In this document: piece after piece, positions 8,601 to 16,900 of the stretch | Position numbering within the stretch: position 1 is the first letter of the stretch | Layout of the letters: every line of letters starts with the position of its first letter | From: Methanomassiliicoccales archaeon | GTDB taxonomy: Archaea > Thermoplasmatota > Thermoplasmata > RBG-16-68-12 > SOIM01 | Direction of reading: 5' to 3' | Assembly: GCA_030593885.1 (NCBI GenBank) | Contig: JAUVGH010000016.1 | Span: 1-47,794 of the forward strand | Length of the DNA stretch: 47,794 nucleotides | Notes under the pieces: generated by a model | Seen by the model: only the letters and a program-made list of their open reading frames with translations | The model's database searches: none | What the model was told of the DNA's origin: nothing | Position numbers and translations under genes: made by a program

Positions 8601-9202
8601 AGCAGGGACGGCACAAGGAGCTGAGCGAGGAATACAAGCAATTGGGGTCGCAGAAGAGGGACCTTGTCAAGCTAGTGGAGAAGCTAAACGAGAGGAAGAA
8701 GGACGGCCTGTACAAGGTCTTCCACGGCATCAACGAGCAGTTCAGCAGGGTGTACAACGAACTATCTGGAGGCGGCGAAGCAGAGCTCATCTTGGAGAAC
8801 GAGCAGGAACCGTTCGAAGGAGGGCTCATAATCAAGGCGAAGCCACCCAACAAGAAGGTGCACAGACTGGAAGCGCTTTCAGGCGGCGAGAAGAGCCTTG
8901 TGTCCATGGCCTTCATCTTTGCCATTCAGCAGTTCGACCCATCGCCGTTCTACCTGCTTGATGAGGTGGATCAGAACCTGGATGCGATCAATGCAGAGAA
9001 GGTCGCCGCTATGATCAAGAGGAACTCGGCCACCGCTCAGTTCGTCCAGGTCTCCTTGAGAAAGGTCACGCTGAAGGAATCCGATCACATCATCGGGGTG
9101 ACCATGCAGACATCTGGAGTATCTGACGTCATAATGAGGGTCAACATCGGCGAGATCCAAGAAGAAGAAGGCGTACACGAAGCAGAGGAGGTCGCGGCTT
9201 GA
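5609..9202 (+). CDS. smc: Chromosome segregation ATPase SMC
   Basis: The SMC subunit of the prokaryotic condensin, a DNA-entrapping ATPase that organises and separates chromosomes. About 1197 residues, normal for the family. The N-terminal head has Walker A GPNGSGKS at 31-38. Two long coiled-coil arms flank a hinge at about 530-675 (GIHGTVAEL through ASGAMVGG). The C-terminal head has the ABC signature LSGGEKS near 1090 and Walker B FYLLDEVD near 1115. The ATG at 5609 is preferred; an in-frame GTG at 5600 adds only three residues. The scpA start overlaps the smc stop (TTGA), so the three condensin genes are a tight operon driven by the promoter at 5481. Confidence 0.97.
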   Translation: MFLREVEMENFKSFRKKTVIPFLEGYTTVTGPNGSGKSNISDAVLFVLGPRSSKLIRAGRLTDLIFNGGKSGRRRKHCKVSLVFDNTDRTIPIDSDIVKLTRFVKVSTSTPDGYYSYFYVNGKKSSLSEFDSLLAHARISADGYNIVQQGDVSRIVAIGNVERRRILDSIAGITKFDDDIARADKRREEVEGNLERIGIIIDEIRRQIRQLDKDRSGALRYKALKDRLSLAKAQMVVKNTEMIEAEINGIRENMRKFEGDKENLNQKRAEFKERLGEAERELEKFENKIAEKGGEEAREMKKKMDQLRIERARAEDAVETLTEDNSRLKQDVKEIQEERKKVDDEVSKLNQEKETAESRFNELEEVLKEKNEELSTLEESASESDDQMLTLRKGVISSEKQVDQTKDEIHNLTLEDDRSNDKIERIQTEVAQIEEDLKTYGFELKDAQWQISEINSATKDSKKNAGSLREEHDSQRELEAKLAQQAQELEDAIRSLTREYNNLKAEAEAAASVEKGYNRAVMALLEARDTGELKGIHGTVAELCEVENKFETAIKVAAGGRLQAMVVDTDHTGGECINYLKKKNLGRAIFLPLNKMLPGRPRGKAVLAQKESLGYAVDLVKYDEKFKNAFWYVFTDTIIVENLKEARRLMGGVRIATAQGELIEASGAMVGGTLRKSSLKFGAPSKKEIKKVSERLRRAIEESDNVAQELQQVRSEIQGMESNLKEAEDVSESSQIRIGALRAKEKEFKSKVKTLEKKLEKKKQELQEAEERVRTSTEEIEKVTQQLEKLKTKRDDEKRKIITSSPQELQRKLTKLQSAKSKMLDERNEIRSKLETVQTQLDVVTDRMNELDSRIDHNREQIKSNNSRIEASKKKHEEFEHHVRAMEKIEDSMGNEVRDLRDKRDAAYKTKTGIESEIDKNLHKLHTKEDFILGLQSQLNVGETKLAEANQELEELDADVGEELPPAEELTQTMNECEVAMETLGPVNLRALEDFDQQQGRHKELSEEYKQLGSQKRDLVKLVEKLNERKKDGLYKVFHGINEQFSRVYNELSGGGEAELILENEQEPFEGGLIIKAKPPNKKVHRLEALSGGEKSLVSMAFIFAIQQFDPSPFYLLDEVDQNLDAINAEKVAAMIKRNSATAQFVQVSLRKVTLKESDHIIGVTMQTSGVSDVIMRVNIGEIQEEEGVHEAEEVAA

Positions 9203-10125
9203 ACGAGCAATACGAGGCAGTCCTGAACCATTTGCTCTTCCACAAATCCATCATCAGTGAGGATGACGCCTCTGGGAGAATAGACAGGTACCTCCACATG
9301 GTCCACGACATTGACAAGGGGATGCACATAGTCATCGATGACCCATTCGAGAAGAGCATCGCAGCCGCATTTGAACTCGTGATCGAGCACATGTTCGACC
9401 CATGGGACATCAATCTCCGAGAGTTCACCAAGATGTATCTGAAGCAGGTGAAGAAGGAAGGGTACGTCAACTTCATCGTCGCCGGAAAGCTCGTACTGAT
9501 GGCCTGGTCGATCCTAAAACTTCAGAGCGAGGAGGTTCTGGTTGAGGCAGACCCACCCATACAAGAGGAAGAGAACTACTTCAGCGAATGGGAGCTGGAC
9601 TCAGGCCTCTATCAGGAGTCTGAGGATCTCGATTTCACCCACGCCGTCATGAACAGGCCCAGCCCCCCGATACACGATCCCGTCCGGACCAAGAACCAAA
9701 GACCTGTCACGCTCATCGAGATTGTGGAGGCCTTTGATGAGGCCCGAAAGGAAGCCGAGCTTCAGACGACCATCAATGAGATGAGGGAGAAGGCAAGATG
9801 TCAGAAGCCACCAGACTTCTCCGAGAAGGTCCACAATGAGGACCTCAACGAGGACATGGCCCTCACCTGGAACAGGCTTTGCCGGTTCGATGGCCATCCA
9901 GTGCCCCTTCGCGACCTTTATAACCACGACATCTGGGACAGGGTGACCGTGTTCGTGTCCACCCTCTTCCTGGCGAACATGAACAAGGTGAAGATCTGGC
10001 AGAGGAAATTCCCGTATGGTGAAATCATGGTCAAGAGGCTGGTCGCACCAGAGGACGGCCTCACAATGCTCTCCGAGGATGCCCTTGAAGAGGATATGAC
10101 ACTAACCAAACTTGCGGTGGTATGA
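9199..10125 (+). CDS. scpA: Condensin kleisin subunit ScpA
   Basis: The kleisin that bridges the two SMC heads and binds ScpB. 308 residues from TTG at 9199, overlapping the smc stop by 4 nt. The N-terminal part (DPWDINLREFTKMYLKQV near residue 73, then FIVAGKLVLMAWSILKLQSE) is the signature of ScpA, the region that contacts the SMC neck. The middle is acidic and probably flexible. The C-terminal part (TVFVSTLFLANMNKVKIWQ, then GEIMVKRL) matches the winged-helix end that binds the SMC cap. The scpB start directly follows its stop. Assignment rests on these motifs and on gene order. Confidence 0.93.
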   Translation: MNEQYEAVLNHLLFHKSIISEDDASGRIDRYLHMVHDIDKGMHIVIDDPFEKSIAAAFELVIEHMFDPWDINLREFTKMYLKQVKKEGYVNFIVAGKLVLMAWSILKLQSEEVLVEADPPIQEEENYFSEWELDSGLYQESEDLDFTHAVMNRPSPPIHDPVRTKNQRPVTLIEIVEAFDEARKEAELQTTINEMREKARCQKPPDFSEKVHNEDLNEDMALTWNRLCRFDGHPVPLRDLYNHDIWDRVTVFVSTLFLANMNKVKIWQRKFPYGEIMVKRLVAPEDGLTMLSEDALEEDMTLTKLAVV

Positions 10126-10629
10126 TTGAAGGATGAACCTGTTGTCGAAGCTGCTCTGTTCTGTGCTGGAAGACCGATCGAGGCCGAGGAGATAGCCCAG
10201 TCCGTCGGAATGACGGTGGACGAGGTGAGAGGTATGTTGAAGAAGCTCGTCAAGGACTATTCATCCAATGGCGGGGCCATCGAGATAGTCAAGGTGGGCC
10301 GGAAGCACGTCATGCAGTTGAAGGGCGAATACGCGGAACGCGTGTCCTTGATGGCGGACACCGAAATATCAAAGGACCTGCTGAAGACGGCGGCCCTCAT
10401 CGCATATCACCAACCAATCATGCAGAGCAACCTTCAGAGGATGGTGGGAGGCAAGGCATATGAACATGTCAATGAGCTAAAGGAACGCAACCTGATACTG
10501 ACCCGGCCAAAGGGGAACAGCCTGGAGCTCTCAACAAGCAAGTCATTTGCGGATTACTTCGGCATCGACGCCGCCAACAGGGATGAGATCAAGAAGTGGT
10601 TCCAGGAGCATATCCAGAACCCGCAATGA
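10126..10629 (+). CDS. scpB: Condensin accessory subunit ScpB
   Basis: A winged-helix protein that binds ScpA as a dimer in the SMC complex. 167 residues, starting at TTG immediately after the scpA TGA. The N-terminal winged helix reads VVEAALFCAGRPIEAEEIA, and the second carries LLKTAALIAYHQPIMQSNLQRMVG, both characteristic of ScpB. It is short compared with many bacterial ScpB proteins, mainly lacking the extended C-terminal tail, which is usual for archaeal forms. Last gene of the condensin operon; a new TATA box follows at 10675. Confidence 0.93.
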   Translation: MKDEPVVEAALFCAGRPIEAEEIAQSVGMTVDEVRGMLKKLVKDYSSNGGAIEIVKVGRKHVMQLKGEYAERVSLMADTEISKDLLKTAALIAYHQPIMQSNLQRMVGGKAYEHVNELKERNLILTRPKGNSLELSTSKSFADYFGIDAANRDEIKKWFQEHIQNPQ

Positions 10630-10674
10630 GAGAAGGACACATGATAGGCGTAGGCAATGTCTGGCCCGAATCTA

Positions 10675-10686
10675 AATCTATAAATA
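10675..10686 (+). promoter_or_regulatory. TATA box upstream of the repeat protein
   Basis: ATCTATAAATAG lies 115 nt before the GTG at 10801, implying a leader of about 95 nt. The 171-bp gap after scpB contains nothing else recognisable. Confidence 0.5.
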
Positions 10687-10800
10687 GTCAGCAAAACATA
10701 CTTTTTCCTGACATAAACGCAACTAGCTTTAGTAAGATAGATATAGGCCTGCTAGCAAAAGGGTTGTTGCGAGAGAGATTGCAGAGTTGGAGTTGAAAGA

Positions 10801-13800
10801 GTGAGCTATCTTCGGCAGATCCAGTTGCAGAAACAGCTGGAAGAAAAGGCAAGGGAAACCACCGAGAACCGGGAAAATGCCGAAAAGGAGCTCGAAGAGG
10901 CCACTAACATCATCGACATGGCCAAGAAGATAGACGCCAACGTTGCAGATGCTGAAGCCCTTTTGGAGGAATCTTCGCAGGCAATGAAGGTCAAGGATTT
11001 TAGGCTCGCGCTTGAGAAGGGTCTTGAGTGCAAGGAGAAGAGCAAGAGGATTTACGAGGAAAGGGTGAAGGCGATCGTGGAATCCAGCGCTGGCATGCTC
11101 CAGCTCGCCGAGGGCATCGGGAAGAAGGTGCCCGAGGGTGAGGAACTCGTCAAACAGGCCAAAGAGGCCGTCGCCTCTGAAGACCTGGAGAAGGCGGTGG
11201 AACTCGCCAGGAAATCTTGGCAGCTGACGGAGAAGATCCTTCACGAACACCTGTCGACCAGATTCTCATCTGCCCAGTCACTCATAATGGTCTCCAAGAA
11301 GGCAGGGAAGGACGTTTCGGTCGCCGAAGACCTCCTGTCCAGAGCCAGGTCCGCTCTTGAATCCAATGATTACGAATCAGCCCTCAATTTCACAAAAGAC
11401 TGCTTCCAGAACGTGGCATCAGAGCTTCGAGAGGACATCGAATCCTCTCTGGAAGAGACGGACTCAATAGTCGGGTTCTGCACCGAGATGCGGGCCAATG
11501 TCAGCAAGATCACTCCTGTCGTACAGAGGGCCAGGTCAGAGCTGAAGAAGGGCGAGTTCGAAAAGTCACTCAATTCCACCAAGCAGGCGAAGGTAGAGGC
11601 CGAGAGAACACTCCAGAGGTGCGTCGAGGACAGGATCGAATCGTTCGACAAGGTGGTTGCCAGCGCCGAGGAGATTAAGGCCGATGTGTCGGACGCAAAG
11701 AACATACTTGCGGAATCCGAGACCGCTCTCAAGGATGGCAATTACAGGGAAGCGGTCATCAAACTGAGGAACGCCGAAGAGGAGGCCCGGAACGCACAGT
11801 TCCAGAAGGTCCTGGTTACCATTGCCACCTCGCGGTCCAAGTTCGTCACTGCCAAGAACATTGGGGCCGACCTGACCAAGGCAATGGATCTCATGGAGAA
11901 GTCCAGGGAGGCCATGAAGCGCGAGAACTTCAATGAGGCACTTGAATACGCTGAGAGGACGGACGAAGAGGTCAGCAAGATCGTGTCTGAATTCGAGACC
12001 GTCGAATCCGAGATAAAATCGATGCAGAAGAGCTTCGCTCTTGCGGACGAGATTGGAGTTGACACTACCGCCGCCAAGAAGTTGCTGGAAAAGGCCAGGA
12101 TCGCACTTCAGTCCAGAGACTTCTCAAAGGTGCTTGGACTGGTCAAGAAGAGCCGGGAAGCGATAGATAAGGCACAGTTGGACAGGACCATGGAAGCCAT
12201 CGAATCCGCCGAGTCATCGCTGACTTTGGGGCAGAGGATGGACATCGATCTCACCGAGGAGGACAAGATACTGGAGAAGGCAGTGGCCACCATGAAGGCC
12301 AAGGACTTCGAATCTTCCATAAAGCACGCGGTGGATTGCAGAACCTCCGTCGACGACTCCATTGACGCTCATCTCTCAGATGCGATTTCAACACTTCAGA
12401 AAGAGGTCAAGAGGGCCGGAGAGAGTTCCGTTGGTGCCAGGAAGCTCCTGGACAAGGCGGAGGCCGCATATGCCCGCGAGGACTTCGCAAAGGCATTCGG
12501 GTTCATAGATGAGGGCAGGAAGATTGTCGAGACCAGCCTCACGGACTTCGCGAACAGGTCATTGGAGGCCATGGGCCTCGCCCTCAACCTTGCTGAATCT
12601 CTTAACATTGACATCCAGACCCTGAGGGACAAGTACGACCAGGCCATGGAAAGCATGGATGCCGGCAAGTACAGGCAGGTCGTTGACGTCGGGGAGAGGG
12701 CCATCGGCGATCTGGCGACCCTATCTGAGAAATCATTCTCGATCATTGAGGCCAAGGTGGTCAAGGCAAAGAAGCTCGATATGGAGATCGAGGAGATGAG
12801 GGGTCACCTGAAGAAGGCGAGACTCGCCATAGGCACAGAGAACTATGGGACCGTTTTCAAATCGTTGACCGAATGCGACGGACTGGCAGAGGATTCGTTG
12901 CAGATGCACGAGAAGGCTTACAAGGCAATCTCTTCCAGCGCCGCACTGATTGCAGAGGCGAAGAAGAAACGGGTGAATGTCAAGAAGTCGCTCGAGATGT
13001 TGCTGGCAGCCAAGAAAGCATTGGAGAAATCCAAGTACGACCAGGCCCTCAAGCTTGCAGGTAGGAGCCGAGAGAAGATTGAGGAGTCGATATCCCGGAA
13101 GGACTCATCTGAGCTTCTGGACATCGTTGGCCAGAGATATCAGGCCGCCGTTGAGTTCGGGTTCGAGAGCGAGGAGATAAACGCTACGATAGAACAAGCC
13201 AAAACAGCTCTGAACGAAGGCAAGCTCGAAGAGGCAGCTGAACTTGCCAACAAATCCCAAAGGGATGTCGTGTCGTGGTTCAAAGAGAACGTTTCCAATT
13301 TGATTTCAACCACTCAATTGCTAGTCGTGGAAGGGAAGGGCATGGGGATGGACACATCGATAGCAGATGACCTCATGACCACTTCCAAAGCCCTGTTCGA
13401 GGCCGAGTCCTTTGAAGAAGCGGCTAAGAACGTCAAGGAAGCCAAGGAAGAGATGGAGAGGCTCAAGAACCTCTCTGAGAAGTCCACCGAGCTCATCAAG
13501 AACGCAGAGAACCTCATGAGCGCCATGGACGACATGAACGTCCAGACCCCCAGGTCCAAGGCCCTACTGGAAGAGGCCAAGGAAAAGAAGGAAGCACAGC
13601 AGTTCGAGGAGGCCATTGAGCTGGCTCAGAGATGCCAGAACGAACTCAATGGTGAAAGGGACGATTACATCACTACAACCATCGCCTCGTTTGAGGATGT
13701 CATCACCAAGGCCAGGGAGGATGGGGTCAACACCAAGACGGCAGAAGAGTTTATCCAAGAAGCCAGGGAGCTCTTTGAAAAGGGTGAGTACCGCAAATCC

Positions 13801-15276
13801 CTCGAGGTCGCCATGCAGAGCGAGAGTGAAGTGGAGAGAGTGGGGCTTCAGCAGGACATGGCGTCAAAGGCCATCAACACAGTCACAAAGAAGTTGGAGG
13901 ATTTCTCTGCTCCAGCTCCCGCGGCGGAGGATCTGCTCAGTGAATCCGGGGAAGCCTACGAGAAAGGAGATTACGTCAGAGCGCTGGAACTGGCGATAAA
14001 AGGCGGTGACGAGTTCAGCAAGATTAAGGACTCCCACGAGTCCGCAAGTTCATCGCTGGCAAAGGCCAGAGAAGTCATGCAGATGGCAAAGGATGTCGGT
14101 GCTGACATGGGTGACGCGATTCCTCTCCTCAAGGAAGCCAACAAGGCGATGAAGAAGGGGGACGGCGACCAGGCAAGGGGGCTGGCCGAGGATTGCATGA
14201 CAAAAGCTGTGGAGAGTGCCAAGACCCATCTCACCAGCAGGCTCGAGGAAGTCACCAAGGGCATTGAGAGGTGTGAGAACCTCCGCATAGACACCGAAGG
14301 TGTCCGGTGGATGATCTCGGAAGCCAATGCGCTGCTGGAAAGTGAGAATTACGCTCAAGCTATGGACATAATCGTGGGGAGCGAGGAGGCAGTCCGCAAC
14401 GGTCTCAAGGACAGGGTGGGCGAGGTCATTGAGAACTCAGAAGCCGCGATAATTCACGCCACCAAGATGGACGCCGACGTCACGGACAGTCAGGATCTCA
14501 TTGAAGAGGCAAAGGCCGCTGTGGAGAATGGAGAGTTCGAGACGGCGATCGAACTCGCGGAGAAGAGCGTGGAAGCGGTCGAGTCCAAGAGACGACTGGA
14601 GAAGGAGTTCTTCGATCTGTCCTATCAGGCGACCACAACCATAAGTTCCGCTAAGAAGTTCGGTATCGACGTCAAGGACGCTGAGAAGGCTCTCATAGCT
14701 GCCTTGGAGATCAAGGAGACTGACAGGGAGAGGTCTCTCAAGCTCGCAGAAGAGGCGAACGAGAGCGCAAAAGCCTCCATGGACGCATTCTCTCCTGTGC
14801 TGGAAGCTGTTCTCGAGATCAAGGACCCAAAGATCGATGAATGGAGCGACGCCAAGATCACCATCACAAACAGCGGAAAGGCACTTGCCAAGAATATCGT
14901 CGTCGAGATCCTGGGAGCTGCAGACGTGGAAGGACTCGAGTTGATCCCAACTCTCAGAGCGACCGGCTTTGAGGAACTTCCGGTGAAGATCAAGATAACT
15001 GGTACAGGGGAGGTCCCCCTTGCCATCAAAGCGACCACCATCAGGATATTCGACGAGAAGGCTTATGTGTTCGAAACGGTGGCCACTGTCAGCGTAGGTG
15101 CCCGAGAAGAGATCAAGGTCGAAACCGCCGAAGAATCCACGAACTGTCCAATCTGCAAGGGCGCTATAAAGAAGGGATTGAAGGTTGTCAGGTGCAAGAA
15201 ATGCGGAGATGTTTTCCACGAGCTCTGCGCCAAGACGGCCGAGACATGTCCCGAGTGCGAAGCTGCCATCTCCTAG
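10801..15276 (+). CDS. Giant 62-residue-repeat helical protein with C4HC3 zinc finger
   Basis: A 1491-residue protein, not a named family to me. After a 48-residue coiled-coil start it is built of about 20 tandem helical repeats; repeats 1 to 5 are each exactly 62 residues (49-110, 111-172, 173-234, 235-296, 297-358), later ones 58-64. The consensus resembles xxAExLLxxAxxALxxxDYE followed by a long second helix. Then comes a beta-sandwich-like segment (about 1330-1445; IKDPKIDEWSDAKITITNSG) like CARDB/NEW3 domains. The end has eight zinc ligands, C-x2-C-x12-C-x2-C-x4-H-x2-C-x6-C-x2-C (1449-1486), the C4HC3 order of PHD/RING-like fingers. No signal peptide or membrane segment, so cytosolic. 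It follows scpB on the same strand. A scaffold role is inference. Confidence 0.85.
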   Translation: MSYLRQIQLQKQLEEKARETTENRENAEKELEEATNIIDMAKKIDANVADAEALLEESSQAMKVKDFRLALEKGLECKEKSKRIYEERVKAIVESSAGMLQLAEGIGKKVPEGEELVKQAKEAVASEDLEKAVELARKSWQLTEKILHEHLSTRFSSAQSLIMVSKKAGKDVSVAEDLLSRARSALESNDYESALNFTKDCFQNVASELREDIESSLEETDSIVGFCTEMRANVSKITPVVQRARSELKKGEFEKSLNSTKQAKVEAERTLQRCVEDRIESFDKVVASAEEIKADVSDAKNILAESETALKDGNYREAVIKLRNAEEEARNAQFQKVLVTIATSRSKFVTAKNIGADLTKAMDLMEKSREAMKRENFNEALEYAERTDEEVSKIVSEFETVESEIKSMQKSFALADEIGVDTTAAKKLLEKARIALQSRDFSKVLGLVKKSREAIDKAQLDRTMEAIESAESSLTLGQRMDIDLTEEDKILEKAVATMKAKDFESSIKHAVDCRTSVDDSIDAHLSDAISTLQKEVKRAGESSVGARKLLDKAEAAYAREDFAKAFGFIDEGRKIVETSLTDFANRSLEAMGLALNLAESLNIDIQTLRDKYDQAMESMDAGKYRQVVDVGERAIGDLATLSEKSFSIIEAKVVKAKKLDMEIEEMRGHLKKARLAIGTENYGTVFKSLTECDGLAEDSLQMHEKAYKAISSSAALIAEAKKKRVNVKKSLEMLLAAKKALEKSKYDQALKLAGRSREKIEESISRKDSSELLDIVGQRYQAAVEFGFESEEINATIEQAKTALNEGKLEEAAELANKSQRDVVSWFKENVSNLISTTQLLVVEGKGMGMDTSIADDLMTTSKALFEAESFEEAAKNVKEAKEEMERLKNLSEKSTELIKNAENLMSAMDDMNVQTPRSKALLEEAKEKKEAQQFEEAIELAQRCQNELNGERDDYITTTIASFEDVITKAREDGVNTKTAEEFIQEARELFEKGEYRKSLEVAMQSESEVERVGLQQDMASKAINTVTKKLEDFSAPAPAAEDLLSESGEAYEKGDYVRALELAIKGGDEFSKIKDSHESASSSLAKAREVMQMAKDVGADMGDAIPLLKEANKAMKKGDGDQARGLAEDCMTKAVESAKTHLTSRLEEVTKGIERCENLRIDTEGVRWMISEANALLESENYAQAMDIIVGSEEAVRNGLKDRVGEVIENSEAAIIHATKMDADVTDSQDLIEEAKAAVENGEFETAIELAEKSVEAVESKRRLEKEFFDLSYQATTTISSAKKFGIDVKDAEKALIAALEIKETDRERSLKLAEEANESAKASMDAFSPVLEAVLEIKDPKIDEWSDAKITITNSGKALAKNIVVEILGAADVEGLELIPTLRATGFEELPVKIKITGTGEVPLAIKATTIRIFDEKAYVFETVATVSVGAREEIKVETAEESTNCPICKGAIKKGLKVVRCKKCGDVFHELCAKTAETCPECEAAIS
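10945..14790 (+). repeat. Coding tandem repeat, unit 62 codons (186 bp)
   Basis: About 20.5 units inside the 10801-15276 gene. Conserved positions are an Ala/Leu/Ile pattern in the first helix, an acidic or aromatic D/N-Y/F turn near unit position 18-19, and A-L/V at 21-23. DNA identity between units is low, so this is an old, diverged protein repeat and not a recent expansion. Confidence 0.85.
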
Positions 15277-16796
15277 TGGAGTGGTTTCACGGCTTTTTCA
15301 ACTTCTTTCACCAGTTCTCCTTTCTGAATAATGCTGTACAATGTCTCAACATCGTCCGAAAGGACCCGGTCCTGAACGAGTTTTGGTATGTTCTTCCTGA
15401 TCATCTCATAGGCGGCCAGAGCACCCTTCCCGGGTCTCAGGGGTTTCAGAAAATCCAGGCCTTGGGCGGAGCAGATGTATTCTATCGCCACTATGTATTG
15501 AACATTCGACAGAATCCTCCTAGCGTGCATGGCCGCGGACATGCCCATGCTGACGAAATCTTCTTGATTTGCGGATGTGGGTATGCTGTCCGAGCTTGAC
15601 GGATGTGCCAGGACCTTGTTCTCTGAGGCAAGGGCGGCGGCAGTGCACTGAAGTATCATCATTCCGGAGTTGAGTCCTCCATCTTCGATCAGAAAAGGCG
15701 GCAGTCCGCTCAGATGTCCATCCATGAGACGGGAAATCCTCCTTTCTGAGAAGTTACCTAGCACGGTGAGTGCCAGTCCCAGATTATCCATTGCCATCGC
15801 TACAGGTTGTCCGTGGAAGTTCCCGCCCGAGAAGACTGTATTATCCTTTGAGAAGATCAGAGGGTTGTCAGTGGCCGAGTTCATCTCGATCTCTATCGTC
15901 TTCCGAACGAAATCCATGTTGTCGTGAACGGATCCGAAGACCTGGGGCATGCATCTCAATGTGTAGGCATCCTGGACCTTTGGGCAGTCCTTGTGCGACG
16001 GAATGATCTCGCTGTTCTTCAATAAGCTGAGCAGGTTCTTCGAACAGATTACCTGGCCGAAGTGAGGTCTGACCTCGGATATCCTCCTGTCAAAGGGTCG
16101 GCTCGACCCTCTCAAAGCCTCGAAACTCATCGATCCAGCTATCTGAGCATCCTTCAGGAGATTCTCAGCGTCATGCAGGCAGAGGGCGCCGATCGCGGTC
16201 ATCGCTGCCGTCCCGTTCACCAGAGCCAGCGCATCCTTCGATTCGTACTTCAGGGGCTTCATCTTCGCGGACTTGAGCGCCGTTGAAGAGTTCATTATTC
16301 TCCCCTCGTACCGAACCTTCCCCTCTCCCATCGCCGCCAGAGCGACATGGGCAAGCGGGGCAAGATCACCGCTCGCACCAACAGAGCCCTTTTCCGGAAC
16401 CAAAGGAACGATGCCTTCGTTCAACATCTGGATCAGACCGAGCACAACCTCCCTTCTCACACCCGAGTACCCCTTTGCCAACGAGTTCGCTCTCAAAGCC
16501 AGTATGCCTCTTACAACGTCCTCTGGAAGGGGATCGCCGACGCCTGCGGAATGACTCCTGATCAGGTTCTTCTGAAGCTTTACGACGTCCTTGTCCGGGA
16601 TCCTCACGTTCGCCAGTTCTCCGAACCCTGTTTTGATGCCGTATGCCACCTCTCCTTTCTTGACCGTCTCCAATAGAGCTGCATTGGAATTGTCAATTGC
16701 CTTCCGTGCTGAGGGTGCCAGTTTGACCTTTTCTCTCGTCCGAGAAATGCGGACCATATCCTCCAAAGAAAGGGACTCACCATCTAATTGTATCAA
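15273..16796 (-). CDS. hutH: Histidine ammonia-lyase
   Basis: Deaminates histidine to urocanate and ammonia, the first step of histidine breakdown. 507 residues, usual for the family. The MIO-forming Ala-Ser-Gly lies in GSVGASGDLAPLAH near residue 140. Other family blocks are AYGIKTGFGELANV near 53 and SANQEDFVSMGMSAA near 405, where the Glu after Gln favours histidine over phenylalanine ammonia-lyase. The start is TTG at 16796, with a GGGGG ribosome site and a TATA box TTCTTTAAAG at about 16833-16842. No urocanase, imidazolonepropionase or formiminoglutamase genes lie nearby. The stop overlaps that of the convergent repeat-protein gene through a shared CTAG. Confidence 0.93.
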   Translation of the reverse strand: MIQLDGESLSLEDMVRISRTREKVKLAPSARKAIDNSNAALLETVKKGEVAYGIKTGFGELANVRIPDKDVVKLQKNLIRSHSAGVGDPLPEDVVRGILALRANSLAKGYSGVRREVVLGLIQMLNEGIVPLVPEKGSVGASGDLAPLAHVALAAMGEGKVRYEGRIMNSSTALKSAKMKPLKYESKDALALVNGTAAMTAIGALCLHDAENLLKDAQIAGSMSFEALRGSSRPFDRRISEVRPHFGQVICSKNLLSLLKNSEIIPSHKDCPKVQDAYTLRCMPQVFGSVHDNMDFVRKTIEIEMNSATDNPLIFSKDNTVFSGGNFHGQPVAMAMDNLGLALTVLGNFSERRISRLMDGHLSGLPPFLIEDGGLNSGMMILQCTAAALASENKVLAHPSSSDSIPTSANQEDFVSMGMSAAMHARRILSNVQYIVAIEYICSAQGLDFLKPLRPGKGALAAYEMIRKNIPKLVQDRVLSDDVETLYSIIQKGELVKEVEKAVKPLH

Positions 16797-16900
16797 GGCT
16801 GTACCCCCTGCGACGAGTTATGTGAACATGCTTTAAAGAATATCGCATCACAGCCCCAAGCCCAGAAAGATTAAAGCGTATTTCCCCCCTTTCCACGTGC

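Noticed and set aside
16064-16076. Perfect palindrome GAGGTC-T-GACCTC containing the same GTCTGAC heptamer as the smc operator
   Set aside because: It lies deep in the hutH coding region, lacks the flanking TT/AA bases and has no promoter nearby. Single GTCNGAC sites are expected about a dozen times by chance.
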